This document shows, piece after piece, positions 51,370 to 60,724 of a DNA stretch of 64,000 bases. Source of the stretch: Breznakibacter sp047600785 (GTDB lineage: Bacteria; Bacteroidota; Bacteroidia; Bacteroidales; Marinilabiliaceae). The notes beneath the pieces were generated by a model, which worked only from the letters and a program-made list of their open reading frames with translations, did not search any database and had not been told where the DNA came from. The stretch's first letter is position 1. Each line of letters opens with the position of its first letter. The stretch lies in contig JASGKH010000002.1 in NCBI GenBank assembly GCA_047600785.1, positions 1 through 64,000 on the forward strand, in the 5' to 3' direction. The translations under genes and the position numbers were made by a program.

Positions 51370-52617
51370 ATGAGATTCTTCCATTTCGAAAATGCCTTTA
51401 TCGACCAGTTGGCGGGTATAGAGCGTAAAAAATATGTGCAAGAGATAAAAGTGATCAAATACTTGTATGTAAACGGCCCCCGTTCGACCGCTGATTTGTG
51501 CAAAGTGTTGAAAATAAGTGTGCCCAATATGATTGCCATTCTGGGCGATTTGGGAGAGAAGAATCTGATCGAGAAAAGGGGACGGGGTGTGTCGATAGGC
51601 GGACGTAAGCCCGATTTGTACGGCATAACCCAAAACTGCTTTTTTGTGATGGGCGTTGAGATAGGTATCTATACCACGCGCATGGCAATTTTCAATAGCG
51701 CGAACGAACGGCTTACCCCCGTAAAGGAATACACGATTACCTTAAATAACGAAACTGTTGCACTGGAGTTACTGGTCCAGTCCATCCAACAATTTATTTC
51801 GGAATCAGATATTGATGCCACGCGGTTAATCGGTATCGGCGTAAGCATGCCGGGCCTGATCGATTCGGTCAAGGGAGTGAACCATACGTATTTGAACTTC
51901 GGGAAAAAAACGGTGGTGTCGTTGCTTGAGGAAAAGCTTAAACGGCCTGTCTTTATCGAAAACGATGCCAAGGCAATGGCTTTGGCCGAGTTCCGGCTGG
52001 GATTGGCCAAGACCAAAAGGGATGTGTTGGTGCTTTTTCTCGATTGGGGCTTGGGTTTGGGGATGATCCTTGACGGCAAGCTATACAAAGGCACCTCGGG
52101 GTTTGCGGGCGAGTTTAGCCACATTCCCATGGTGGAAGACGGCATACTTTGCCGTTGCGGCAAGTTGGGGTGCATCGAAACAGTTGCCTCGGGGACCTCC
52201 ATTGTCCGGATGGCCGAAGAAGGCATTAAAGCAGGAAAAAGCTCCATGTTGCTCCATGCGGATTCGGGCAAAGTGGAAAAACTTGATGTGGCGCATGTGG
52301 TGAATGCGGCATTGGGGGGCGACCAGTATGCCATTAATGTATTAGCGGTAGCCGGAAAAAACCTGGGAAAAGGCATTTCGGTGCTTATACAATTGTTTAA
52401 CCCTGAGTTAATTGTGTTGTGCGGAAAAATGTCGGAAGCAGGTGAGTATCTGACCATGCCGGTCCGGCAGGCCATTCAGACACACGCGATGAAACAGGTG
52501 AGCGAACATACCAAGATCGAAGTGTCGAAGTTAGGTGCCGACATAGGCATATTGGGGGCACTGGCCGTGGTGATGGAGAATATTTTCGAAAATTACATCA
52601 AACATACCGGGCGGTAA
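51370..52617 (+). CDS. ROK-family transcriptional repressor (NagC/XylR type)
   Basis: 415 residues. A winged helix-turn-helix at about 22-75 (STADLCKVLKISVPNMIAILGDLGEKNLIEKRG) is fused to a ROK sugar-binding domain (GVEIGIYTTRMAIF; GIGVSMPGLIDS; GEFSH with Glu248 and His251). The zinc motif CRCGKLGCIE (Cys261, Cys263, Cys268) is intact. The kinase-type phosphate site is changed (LDWGLGLGMI), consistent with a regulator. Such proteins leave DNA on binding GlcNAc-6-phosphate, glucose or similar ligands. It heads the rightward operon and is divergent from cutC, so it could control both arms of the cluster. Confidence 0.92.
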   Translation: MRFFHFENAFIDQLAGIERKKYVQEIKVIKYLYVNGPRSTADLCKVLKISVPNMIAILGDLGEKNLIEKRGRGVSIGGRKPDLYGITQNCFFVMGVEIGIYTTRMAIFNSANERLTPVKEYTITLNNETVALELLVQSIQQFISESDIDATRLIGIGVSMPGLIDSVKGVNHTYLNFGKKTVVSLLEEKLKRPVFIENDAKAMALAEFRLGLAKTKRDVLVLFLDWGLGLGMILDGKLYKGTSGFAGEFSHIPMVEDGILCRCGKLGCIETVASGTSIVRMAEEGIKAGKSSMLLHADSGKVEKLDVAHVVNAALGGDQYAINVLAVAGKNLGKGISVLIQLFNPELIVLCGKMSEAGEYLTMPVRQAIQTHAMKQVSEHTKIEVSKLGADIGILGALAVVMENIFENYIKHTGR

Positions 52618-52667
52618 AAGTTGCCGTGCACTCATTTAAGAGATTAGAATTTTATAATCGTTTTATC

Positions 52668-55004
52668 ATGAATGTCAATATGGCCAATTTCTCGAAAGTC
52701 GAGAATGCGTTTCTGAACGAATCGGTGATCAGGGATTTCACGACCCAAATACCTTATGTGGTCGTAAACAACTTCCCGAAACTGGGATTGTTTACCGCGC
52801 TGCGTTTTTTGGAATGGGTGGCCGAAAACCCCCAGGGCGTCATTAGCCTGCCTACGGGCAAAACCCCTGAGTTTTTCATTAAATGGACACAATACCTGTT
52901 GAAGAACTGGAACGATAAAAAAGTAGAAGCGCTAAAGGAACGCTATGGGCTGAAGGACGTAAAGAAACCTGTCTTGGGAGGTTTGCATTTTGTGCAGATC
53001 GACGAGTTTTATCCTATTTCGTCCAAGCAGCACAACAGTTTTTACAACTACGTGGTCAACTTTTACCTCAATGGTTTTGGTCTTGACAAAAGCAAAGCTT
53101 TATTGATCAATTGCGATGAAATCCCATTGGCCGGTAACCGGCATTTTAACGATGTGTTTCCCGGTTGTGCGGTCGATTTATCGTTGCGTTACCGCGAATG
53201 CCGTACCCCGCAGGAGAAAATACAGCAGGAATCGATTTTCCTGATCGATCATTGGTGTAGCATTTATGAACAAAAAGTGAGGGAAAAAGGCGGTATCGGT
53301 TTTTTTCTGGGCGGTATCGGCCCCGACGGACACATTGCGTTCAACGTGCGTGGCTCGGACATATATTCCACCACCCGGTTGACGGCCACAAATTTCGAAA
53401 CACAAGCCGTGGCTGCAGGTGATCTGGGCGGTATTGAGGTGTCGGCCAACCGTTTGGTCATTACCATCGGGTTGGAGACCATCACTTATGACCCTGATGT
53501 CACGGGCATCATTATCGCGGCCGGGGAAGCGAAGGCAGAACTGGTCAAACAATCGCTCGAAAGCCCAACGACCAATATTTATCCTGCCACGGTACTGGCC
53601 AAATCGAAAAACAGCCGTTTTTATGTGACCGAAGGGGCAGCATCACGCCTTACCGACATGGTAAACCTGACTTACAAAACAGGCCCATGGACCCATGCCA
53701 AAACCGAACGCTCTGTCATCAACCTTTGCAAACAGGTGAATAAATACGGGCACCGGTTGTTGCTGGAAGATTTAAAAGCCGACAAATATTGTTCGCAGAT
53801 TCCCAAACTGTCCGAAGCGGTCCCTGCCACGGTGGTCAACTCGATCAAGGAGAAAATAGCCAAAGGGTTGCGCCACGAAAAAAATCAGGTGTTCCTGCAC
53901 ACAGGACCGCACCACGACGACATTATGCTGGGCATTTTGCCGTACATTTCCCACCACATACAGGAAGAGAGCAACAAATTCCATTTTGCGGTGCTCACAT
54001 CGGGTTTCAACGCAGTGACCAACTCGTTTGTGATCCGGAACTTAAAGGAGACGAAAGCCCTTTTGGACAAAGGTGACATCCAGATGGTCAAATACCCTGA
54101 TTTTTTTGAAACGGGCTTTAGATTCAAATGGGACAAAGATGTGTACCACTATCTGACCAATCTGGCGGCAGGCGATGAATACCAACTCAAGCGAGGTTTG
54201 TGCCACCGTATTGTCCGGGCGTTGGTCGATACCTATGAGATTAAGAATGAAGAAGGGTTGCGCGATACCATTAATGAGGTGCTGACCATTTTGAAGAACA
54301 GCTACGACGGAGAAAGAAACCCTCCGCGTGTCCAAAAGCTGAAAGGGATGATCAGGGAGTTTGAGGAAGAGTTGGTGTGGGCCCATTACGGTGTGCCGGT
54401 AAAGGACATTACCCACAACCGCCTGGGCTTTTACAAAGGCGACATATTTACCGAACAGCCCGAAAAAGGGCGTGATGTGGCCCCGCTTTTGGAGATGCTC
54501 CGGAGCATAGACCCAACGGTGATCAGCCTGGCGTTCGATCCCGAAGGAAGCGGCCCCGATACACATTACAAAGTATTGCAGGCCACGGCCGAAGCATTGA
54601 GGGAATGGAAGAAGGAAAAGGATTTGTCGAACCTCCGGATTTGGGGGTACCGTAACGTATGGTACCGTTTCATGCCCGATGAGGCCAATGTTATCATTCC
54701 CGTGTCACTCAACGAAATGGCATCGATGGACAGTTTGTTTGCCAACTGCTATCTGAGCCAGGTCGATGCGTCGTTCCCCAGCTATGAGCTTAACGGGAAA
54801 TTCAGTTCACTGTCACAACGCATTTGGGTGCAACAATTGGGAAGCATCCAGCTGTTGCTGGGCAAAGATTTCTTTTACCAAAACCCGAATCCGAAACTAA
54901 GGGCGGCGCATGGGCTCATTTTCCTGAACGAGATGACCATTGACGAGTTTTTGGTCCATGCGCGCGAATTGGAAAAATCGACCGAAGGAGATATCAAACT
55001 TTAA
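52668..55004 (+). CDS. nagB: NagB-like glucosamine-6-phosphate deaminase fused to PIG-L/LmbE deacetylase-like domain
   Basis: 778-residue two-domain protein. The N-terminal part (about 20-335) matches glucosamine-6-phosphate deaminase/isomerase: VISLPTGKTPEFF, FVQIDEFYPI and GGIGPDGHIAFN, releasing ammonia to give fructose 6-phosphate. The C-terminal part begins near FLHTGPHHDDIMLG (His-Asp-Asp metal site at 414-418, as in the PIG-L AHPDD motif), with a later His in SGPDTHYKVLQ. Together the domains could deacetylate and deaminate GlcNAc-6-phosphate, replacing NagA plus NagB (inference). ATG codons at 52668 and 52680 are both possible starts. No separate nagA is seen. Confidence 0.88.
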   Translation: MNVNMANFSKVENAFLNESVIRDFTTQIPYVVVNNFPKLGLFTALRFLEWVAENPQGVISLPTGKTPEFFIKWTQYLLKNWNDKKVEALKERYGLKDVKKPVLGGLHFVQIDEFYPISSKQHNSFYNYVVNFYLNGFGLDKSKALLINCDEIPLAGNRHFNDVFPGCAVDLSLRYRECRTPQEKIQQESIFLIDHWCSIYEQKVREKGGIGFFLGGIGPDGHIAFNVRGSDIYSTTRLTATNFETQAVAAGDLGGIEVSANRLVITIGLETITYDPDVTGIIIAAGEAKAELVKQSLESPTTNIYPATVLAKSKNSRFYVTEGAASRLTDMVNLTYKTGPWTHAKTERSVINLCKQVNKYGHRLLLEDLKADKYCSQIPKLSEAVPATVVNSIKEKIAKGLRHEKNQVFLHTGPHHDDIMLGILPYISHHIQEESNKFHFAVLTSGFNAVTNSFVIRNLKETKALLDKGDIQMVKYPDFFETGFRFKWDKDVYHYLTNLAAGDEYQLKRGLCHRIVRALVDTYEIKNEEGLRDTINEVLTILKNSYDGERNPPRVQKLKGMIREFEEELVWAHYGVPVKDITHNRLGFYKGDIFTEQPEKGRDVAPLLEMLRSIDPTVISLAFDPEGSGPDTHYKVLQATAEALREWKKEKDLSNLRIWGYRNVWYRFMPDEANVIIPVSLNEMASMDSLFANCYLSQVDASFPSYELNGKFSSLSQRIWVQQLGSIQLLLGKDFFYQNPNPKLRAAHGLIFLNEMTIDEFLVHARELEKSTEGDIKL

Positions 55005-55055
55005 ATCGAGTGAAGGCTCATGGAGTCGGCACCAACACAATTGAAGCATATTTTT

Positions 55056-55934
55056 ATGGCATTGGGGAGTTATATAGGAGTGGATGTGGGCGGCACGAAA
55101 ATGCAGCTTGCCTATGTGTCGGACGGGATAATTTCCAAACAGCACCGCATCGAAACGGGAGCGTCGCGATCAAAAGATCAGATTGTGGACGAATTATTGG
55201 CTGGTATCCGAAAGCTAATAGATGATCGCGTTATCGGAATTGGCGTTGGCGTACCCGGATTGGTCGATTCCGCCAACGGAATTGTGCAAAACGTGCTTAA
55301 TATACCGGCATGGAAAAACGTGCCGTTGCGTATGTTGTTGGAAAACAGTTTGAAATTGCCCGTATTCATAGGCAATGATGCCAATTGTTTTGCGCTGGGC
55401 GAAAAATTTTTTGGCATAGCTAAACCATATCGCGATGTGGTTTGCCTAACTTTGGGTACCGGCGTGGGAGCGGGTGTCATTGTCGGCAATACGTTACATG
55501 TCGGTAATTGTGCAATGGCCGGTGAGTTTGGCGGGATACGCTATCTTGATTCCGATTTCGAAAATTATTGCAGCGGCAAGTTTTTCAGATATAAGTTCAA
55601 TGATGAAGCGTCGGTGTTCGCGGCATTGGCCAACGCGCACGATGCAAAGGCATTGGATGCTTTTTACCAGTTTGGGCGCCATGTGGGGCATTTGGTCGAA
55701 ACAATCGTTTATTCGTACGGGCCTGAAGCCATTATTTTGGGAGGTTCCCTTTCAAGATCGTTCCGCCTTTTCGAAAAAGGCATGAACGAGGTGCTGGCCC
55801 GGTTTCCACACCAAAACGTTATCCCCGCCACGGTTATCGAACCTTCTGCCAATCCGATGATTGCAGTATTGGGTGCTGCTGCGCTCGTACCTTACCATGA
55901 GGTGAAACATTATTCAAATCCTAATTTCTCATGA
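55056..55934 (+). CDS. ROK-family sugar kinase (glucokinase/GlcNAc kinase-like)
   Basis: 292 residues. ATP motif YIGVDVGGTKMQLAYV, GIGVGVPGLVDSANG, catalytic Asp in FIGNDANCFALGE, and LTLGTGVGAGVIVG. The start at 55056 places the phosphate loop near the N-terminus. Unusually, the segment after the substrate loop reads GEFGGIRYLDSDFENYCSGKFF: the GExGH histidine is Gly, and the three-cysteine zinc motif of ROK proteins is absent. Probably phosphorylates GlcNAc or another hexose freed by the hydrolases. It overlaps the GH20 start by 4 bp (ATGA), so translation is likely coupled. Confidence 0.85.
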   Translation: MALGSYIGVDVGGTKMQLAYVSDGIISKQHRIETGASRSKDQIVDELLAGIRKLIDDRVIGIGVGVPGLVDSANGIVQNVLNIPAWKNVPLRMLLENSLKLPVFIGNDANCFALGEKFFGIAKPYRDVVCLTLGTGVGAGVIVGNTLHVGNCAMAGEFGGIRYLDSDFENYCSGKFFRYKFNDEASVFAALANAHDAKALDAFYQFGRHVGHLVETIVYSYGPEAIILGGSLSRSFRLFEKGMNEVLARFPHQNVIPATVIEPSANPMIAVLGAAALVPYHEVKHYSNPNFS

Positions 55935-57547
55935 AACAAATGCGACGGATCTTTAAAGGATGGCTTTCCCTGGCCATGTTCGCGGCATTGAGCGTCAATG
56001 CCCAAGTCAGTATTGTCCCGGCCCCCCAACATCTTAAAATGGGGAAAGGTGTTTTTATTCTGAAACCGGGAACTAAAATTGTGTACCAACCGGCCGACGG
56101 AGAAGCAGCTGGGTTGGCCCAATATCTTAAAAGCCAGCTCTCCCAATCGACCGGATTTGATTTGGCAACCCTACCTGCGTCCGGTGGCGCCGATCGTGTG
56201 GTGGCGCTTGCCGTCGACAAGAAACTGTCTGACAATGCGGAGGCCTACACGTTGGAGGTCCAAAAGAACAATGTGCTTATCAAAGGCGCTTCGCGTGCGG
56301 GATTGTTTTATGGCATCCAGTCGTTTATCCAGTTGGCCTACCCCGCCGTTGCAAAAAAAGGGGGTATCGAAATTCCTGCATTGCTTGTGCAGGATGCCCC
56401 CCAATTCAGGTGGAGAGGGATGCATCTGGATGTATCGAGGCACTTCTATTCGGTCGATTTTGTAAAGAAAATGCTTGACATGATGGCATTTCACAAGCTG
56501 AATACATTCCACTGGCATTTGACCGATGACCAGGGATGGCGTATCGAAATAAAAAAATATCCGGAATTGACCACTATCAGTTCCGTTCGCAAAGAAACCA
56601 TGGTTGGCCATTATGTGGAAGTGAACCAGATATTTGACGGCAAACCTTACGGTGGTTTTTATACACAGGACCAAATTCGCGAGGTAGTGGAATATGCCAA
56701 GGAATTGTGCATTACCGTGGTCCCCGAAATCGAAATGCCAGGCCATGCCGTGGCTGCGTTAAGTGCTTATCCGCAATTGTCTTGCACCGGAGGCCCGTTT
56801 GACGTTTACACGAAATGGGGCGTGAGCGATGACGTGTTTTGTGCAGGCAAAGAGGCTACTTTCGAATTTTTGCAGAACGTGATCAGCGAGGTTGTGGATC
56901 TGTTTCCCGGCCCCTATATACACGTGGGAGGCGATGAATGTCCCAAAACCCGCTGGAAAGCTTGTCCGTCGTGCCAGGCCCGGATGAAGGAGAACAATCT
57001 TGGCGACGAGATGCAGCTGCAAAGCTATTTCATTAAACGGATGGAGGCTTTCATTGCATTGAAAGGCAAGAAGTTGATTGGATGGGACGAGATTCTGGAA
57101 GGAGGGTTGCCCGAACGTGCCGCCGTCATGTCCTGGCGGGGATACGCAGGAGGCGTTGAAGCGGCCGAGTCGGGCCATGACGTGGTAATGACCCCCACCG
57201 ATTATTGCTATTTCGATTATTATCAGGGAAATCCCGATACGGAGCCGTTGGCTATCGGCGGGTATTTGCCGTTGGAAAAGGTTTATTCCTTTAAGCCTGT
57301 CCCGCCGCACCTGTCGGCCCACAATGCCAGACATGTGCTTGGAGCCCAGGCCAATGTGTGGACTGAATACATGACCACCGAAGATAAGGTGGAATACATG
57401 GTTTTTCCCCGTTTGTGTGCCATGGCCGAAATGCTTTGGACGCCAGAAGGAGAAAAAGATTACGGAAAATTCTCTGCTCGTTTGGGCAAGCACCTTGAAA
57501 GGCTGAAAGCCCGGAACATCAATTTTCGTCCTGTCGATGCACATTGA
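55931..57547 (+). CDS. GH20 beta-N-acetylhexosaminidase
   Basis: 538 residues with a signal peptide ending near SVNAQ. N-terminal GH20b domain (about 25-155), then the barrel: RGMHLDVSRHFYSVDFVKKMLDMMAFHKLNTFHWHLTDDQGWRIEIKKYP, and HVGGDECPK with the catalytic pair Asp335-Glu336 of substrate-assisted hydrolysis. The tryptophan-lined pocket appears in VMSWRGYAGGVEAA and LGAQANVWTEYM. Removes terminal beta-linked GlcNAc or GalNAc in the periplasm, feeding the kinase and NagB fusion encoded just upstream. Confidence 0.96.
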   Translation: MKQMRRIFKGWLSLAMFAALSVNAQVSIVPAPQHLKMGKGVFILKPGTKIVYQPADGEAAGLAQYLKSQLSQSTGFDLATLPASGGADRVVALAVDKKLSDNAEAYTLEVQKNNVLIKGASRAGLFYGIQSFIQLAYPAVAKKGGIEIPALLVQDAPQFRWRGMHLDVSRHFYSVDFVKKMLDMMAFHKLNTFHWHLTDDQGWRIEIKKYPELTTISSVRKETMVGHYVEVNQIFDGKPYGGFYTQDQIREVVEYAKELCITVVPEIEMPGHAVAALSAYPQLSCTGGPFDVYTKWGVSDDVFCAGKEATFEFLQNVISEVVDLFPGPYIHVGGDECPKTRWKACPSCQARMKENNLGDEMQLQSYFIKRMEAFIALKGKKLIGWDEILEGGLPERAAVMSWRGYAGGVEAAESGHDVVMTPTDYCYFDYYQGNPDTEPLAIGGYLPLEKVYSFKPVPPHLSAHNARHVLGAQANVWTEYMTTEDKVEYMVFPRLCAMAEMLWTPEGEKDYGKFSARLGKHLERLKARNINFRPVDAH

Positions 57548-57812
57548 CACAGGACGGTTACGCTGAAGATTGTTTTTAAGTTAATAGTTCGAGTGTGTTT
57601 TAGGAAGGGTGCCTCGGCATAAAGGATTTGAGTTGTTCCTCTTCATGATTTGGTATGCCGGTTCAAGGGAAAAGACCGGATAGTTAGGTTTGTAAAGGTC
57701 TTTTGTGAAGGGGCACCCGTTCTAATGAGTTTGACGGCCATGGGGATGACTTAGTCCCGGGAATGGCGATGCGAGGTTTTATTTTTCGATCACACGGAAT
57801 AAGTTTTTGCCG
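57548..57812 (+). promoter_or_regulatory. 265-bp gap with a possible internal promoter
   Basis: The only long gap within the rightward gene series. TAGGTTTG at 57685-57692 matches the -7 consensus, about 120 bp before the first fucosidase, but no TTTG lies 19-21 bp upstream. GGGTGCC and GGCACCC form a wide inverted pair (about 57607 and 57713). A second transcription unit for the GH29-GH35 genes may start here. Confidence 0.3.
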
Positions 57813-59240
57813 ATGAAACAGATTGTGGCCATCATTGGTTTGGCAACGTTAATGTTTGCAACGGATGTCCGGGCACAGCATGCGCACCCGCAATCCGAAT
57901 CTTATCAATATCCCTCCGAGCCCGATGTGCTTGCGAAACTGGAACAGTGGCGCGACCTGAAGTTTGGCATTATCATCCATTGGGGACTTTATGCCGTGCC
58001 GGGCATCATTGAGTCGTGGTCAATTTGTTCCGAGGACTGGATAGAGCGTGACAGCACCGTGGCTTACGAGGACTACAAAAAATGGTACTTTGGGCTGAAA
58101 GACCGGTTTAACCCCGTCAAATTCAATCCCGGGCAATGGGCCAAAGTATCCAAAGACGCAGGGATGAAATATCTGGTGTTTACCACCAAGCACCACGACG
58201 GTTTTTGCCTGTTCGATACCAAGCAAACCGATTTCAGCATCATGAATTCGCCGTTTGGGTCCGACCCGAAAGCTAACGCGACCAAATATGTGCTTGAGGC
58301 ATATCGCGGGCAAGGTTTTATGGTGGGGACCTATTTCTCGAAACCCGACTGGCATTGCCCTTACTATTGGTGGCCCAAATATGCCACGGCTAACCGCAAC
58401 AACAACTACGATGCCGATAGATACCCTTGGCGTTGGAGCCAGTTTAAGAAATTTACTTACAATCAGATAGAAGAACTGATGACGGGTTATGGCCGTATAG
58501 ACATTTTGTGGCTTGACGGAGGTTGGGTACGCCCGTTGGAAACCGTCAATGACGAAGTAAGGGCCTGGGGGGCACCAATCCCTTCGTGGAGCCAGGACAT
58601 CGACATGCCAAGGATTGCATCCATGGCCCGCGGGAAACAGCCGGGCCTGCTGATGGTCGACAGGACCGTGGGCGGTGAGTACGAAAACTATCAAACGCCC
58701 GAACAGCGTATTCCCGATACGGTTATCGACCATCCCTGGGAAAGCTGCATCACCATGGGAACCGATTGGGGGTACGTGCCTTCGGAGAATTATAAGCCTG
58801 TGCCGCAAATCATTCGCACACTGGTAGAGGTCGTGGCCAAAGGTGGTTCGTTGCTGTTGGGCGTTGGCCCGCACCCCGATGGTATGTTCACTCCCAGGCA
58901 AGTGGCCCATCTGGAACAAATAGGCACATGGCTTCATGCCAACGGCCAGGCCATTTACGGCACGCGTACCCTGCCCGTTTGCCAAAGCGGCGATGTGTTT
59001 TTCACCGTATCCAAAGACCGGTCGGCCTGTTACGCCATTGCTTGCCTGAGGAATGATGATGTGCCCGTTACGGTCACCTGGCAAGACAATGTACCGGCCA
59101 AAGGCGCGAAGATGACGCTGTTGGCCACGGGACAAACTGTCAAATACAACGTGAAAGGTCGCGAAGTCACCGTGACACTGCCACGAGGAACTTCCATGCC
59201 TGTGGGCAATGCATTGGCCTTTGGTTATCAACTTAAATAG
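57813..59240 (+). CDS. GH29 alpha-L-fucosidase
   Basis: 475 residues, signal peptide ending near DVRAQ. GH29 features: FGIIIHWGLYAVPG, YLVFTTKHHDGFCLFDTK, and RIDILWLDGGW with nucleophile Asp235. A C-terminal beta-sandwich begins near 390. The ATG at 57813 is preferred over an upstream TTG. HWGLY and TTKHHDGF place it clearly in the family; which fucose linkage it cuts cannot be read. It lies 9 bp from a second GH29 of different sequence, suggesting complementary linkages. Confidence 0.93.
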   Translation: MKQIVAIIGLATLMFATDVRAQHAHPQSESYQYPSEPDVLAKLEQWRDLKFGIIIHWGLYAVPGIIESWSICSEDWIERDSTVAYEDYKKWYFGLKDRFNPVKFNPGQWAKVSKDAGMKYLVFTTKHHDGFCLFDTKQTDFSIMNSPFGSDPKANATKYVLEAYRGQGFMVGTYFSKPDWHCPYYWWPKYATANRNNNYDADRYPWRWSQFKKFTYNQIEELMTGYGRIDILWLDGGWVRPLETVNDEVRAWGAPIPSWSQDIDMPRIASMARGKQPGLLMVDRTVGGEYENYQTPEQRIPDTVIDHPWESCITMGTDWGYVPSENYKPVPQIIRTLVEVVAKGGSLLLGVGPHPDGMFTPRQVAHLEQIGTWLHANGQAIYGTRTLPVCQSGDVFFTVSKDRSACYAIACLRNDDVPVTVTWQDNVPAKGAKMTLLATGQTVKYNVKGREVTVTLPRGTSMPVGNALAFGYQLK

Positions 59241-59249
59241 GTAGTGACA

Positions 59250-60707
59250 ATGGCAAAAAGAGTGAATCTGCAAATGAAATTCCTGTGGGCCGCCATTCTG
59301 GTATTGTTGGCGGGATGCGGTAAGGTGGAGCCGCCCAAGCCTTGTTTGCCGGTACCGACGGAAGAACAGCTGGCTTGGCATGACATGGAAATGAACGCAT
59401 TCATTCATTTTACCACCAATACGTTTACCGATTTGGAGTGGGGTTACGGCGATGAACCCGCCTCGGTCTTCAACCCCGACACTGTTAACGCACGCCAATG
59501 GATCGATGTGTTGAAAGCGGCCGGGTTTAAAGGCGTGATACTTACCTGCAAACACCACGACGGTTTCTGTTTGTGGCCATCGGCTTACACCGGCCATTCG
59601 GTAAAGAACAGTCCGTATTTGGACGGCGATGGCAATGTGGTCCGTCAAGTGTCCGACGCGTGCCGTGAAGCGGATTTGAAATTCGGGGTATACCTGTCGC
59701 CCTGGGACCGCAACCGTGCCGATTACGGCCAACCGTCGTATGTGGCTTATTACCGCGACCAGCTTAAAGAGCTGTTTACTGCTTATGGACCTGTTTTCGA
59801 GATGTGGTTCGATGGTGCCAACGGTGGGGACGGTTATTATGGCGGTGCCAGAGAACGCCGGACCATCGACAAAAAGAGCTATTACGATTGGCCGAACACC
59901 CTCGACCTGGTGCGGAGGATGCAACCCGGCGTGATTTTTTTCAGCGATGCGGGACCTGGCGTACGCTGGTGCGGAAATGAGTCGGGCTATGTCAACGAAA
60001 CCAATTGGGCGACGATTACCCCCGATACGCTATATGCGGGGAAAGCAGGTATTGAGCATTTGTTGGGAACAGGATCGCCCGATGGGACTGCCTGGCTTCC
60101 GGCCGAAGTGGATGTGTCCATCCGGCCGGGCTGGTTTTACCATGCGCGGGAAGATTCGTTGGTCAGGAGCGGTGACGACTTGTTCAATATTTACCTGACG
60201 TCGGTAGGGAGAGGGGCGTTATTGTTGCTCAATGTACCGCCCGACCGTCGAGGTGTGTTGCACGAAAATGACGTGAGGGCATTGGGCGATTTCAGAAAAA
60301 AACTTGATGCCGAGTTTGGAAAGAACCTGGCTTTGGGCGCAAAGGCCACAGCTTCTTCGGTGAGGGGGAACGGCCAACGTTTTGTGGCCGGACAGTTGTT
60401 GGACGGGAACAGGGAGACATATTGGTGCACGGACGATTCCGTGACTTCTGCCACGATTGAAATCGAATGGGATGAAGCTGTTCCTGTCAAATACATCCAG
60501 TTGCAGGAATACATCCGTCTGGGACAAAGGGTCAAATCGTTTTCCGTCGATGCGGAAGATAACGGCCAGTGGAAAAACGTGGCCAAAGGCACGACCATCG
60601 GATACAAACGGATACTGACACTAAGCGGCGAAGAAACCAAACGGCTGCGTGTAACCATTGACGACGCGCGTGCTTGTCCCGTGCTTTCGGAACTGGCTGT
60701 CTATTAA
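59250..60707 (+). CDS. GH29 alpha-L-fucosidase lipoprotein with F5/8-type carbohydrate-binding domain
   Basis: 485 residues, lipobox LLAGC (Cys23). The catalytic barrel has WHDMEMNAFIHFTTNTFTDLEWGYG, VILTCKHHDGFCLWPSAYTGHSV and FEMWFDGANG with nucleophile Asp188. A C-terminal discoidin-like (F5/8 C, CBM32) domain covers about 345-485 (LALGAKATASS, YWCTDDS, LQEYIRLGQRVKSFSVDAE). The layout resembles the GH29-B type that cuts branched alpha-1,3/1,4-fucose in Lewis-type structures. An ATG at 59274 is an equally good start, directly at the hydrophobic signal. Confidence 0.92.
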   Translation: MAKRVNLQMKFLWAAILVLLAGCGKVEPPKPCLPVPTEEQLAWHDMEMNAFIHFTTNTFTDLEWGYGDEPASVFNPDTVNARQWIDVLKAAGFKGVILTCKHHDGFCLWPSAYTGHSVKNSPYLDGDGNVVRQVSDACREADLKFGVYLSPWDRNRADYGQPSYVAYYRDQLKELFTAYGPVFEMWFDGANGGDGYYGGARERRTIDKKSYYDWPNTLDLVRRMQPGVIFFSDAGPGVRWCGNESGYVNETNWATITPDTLYAGKAGIEHLLGTGSPDGTAWLPAEVDVSIRPGWFYHAREDSLVRSGDDLFNIYLTSVGRGALLLLNVPPDRRGVLHENDVRALGDFRKKLDAEFGKNLALGAKATASSVRGNGQRFVAGQLLDGNRETYWCTDDSVTSATIEIEWDEAVPVKYIQLQEYIRLGQRVKSFSVDAEDNGQWKNVAKGTTIGYKRILTLSGEETKRLRVTIDDARACPVLSELAVY

Positions 60708-60724
60708 TTCAAAAAACAGTGCGG

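Noticed and set aside
58020..59924. 634-codon minus-strand open frame
   Set aside because: It is antisense to the two GH29 genes, whose motifs are intact, and its translation has no recognisable fold or signal peptide.
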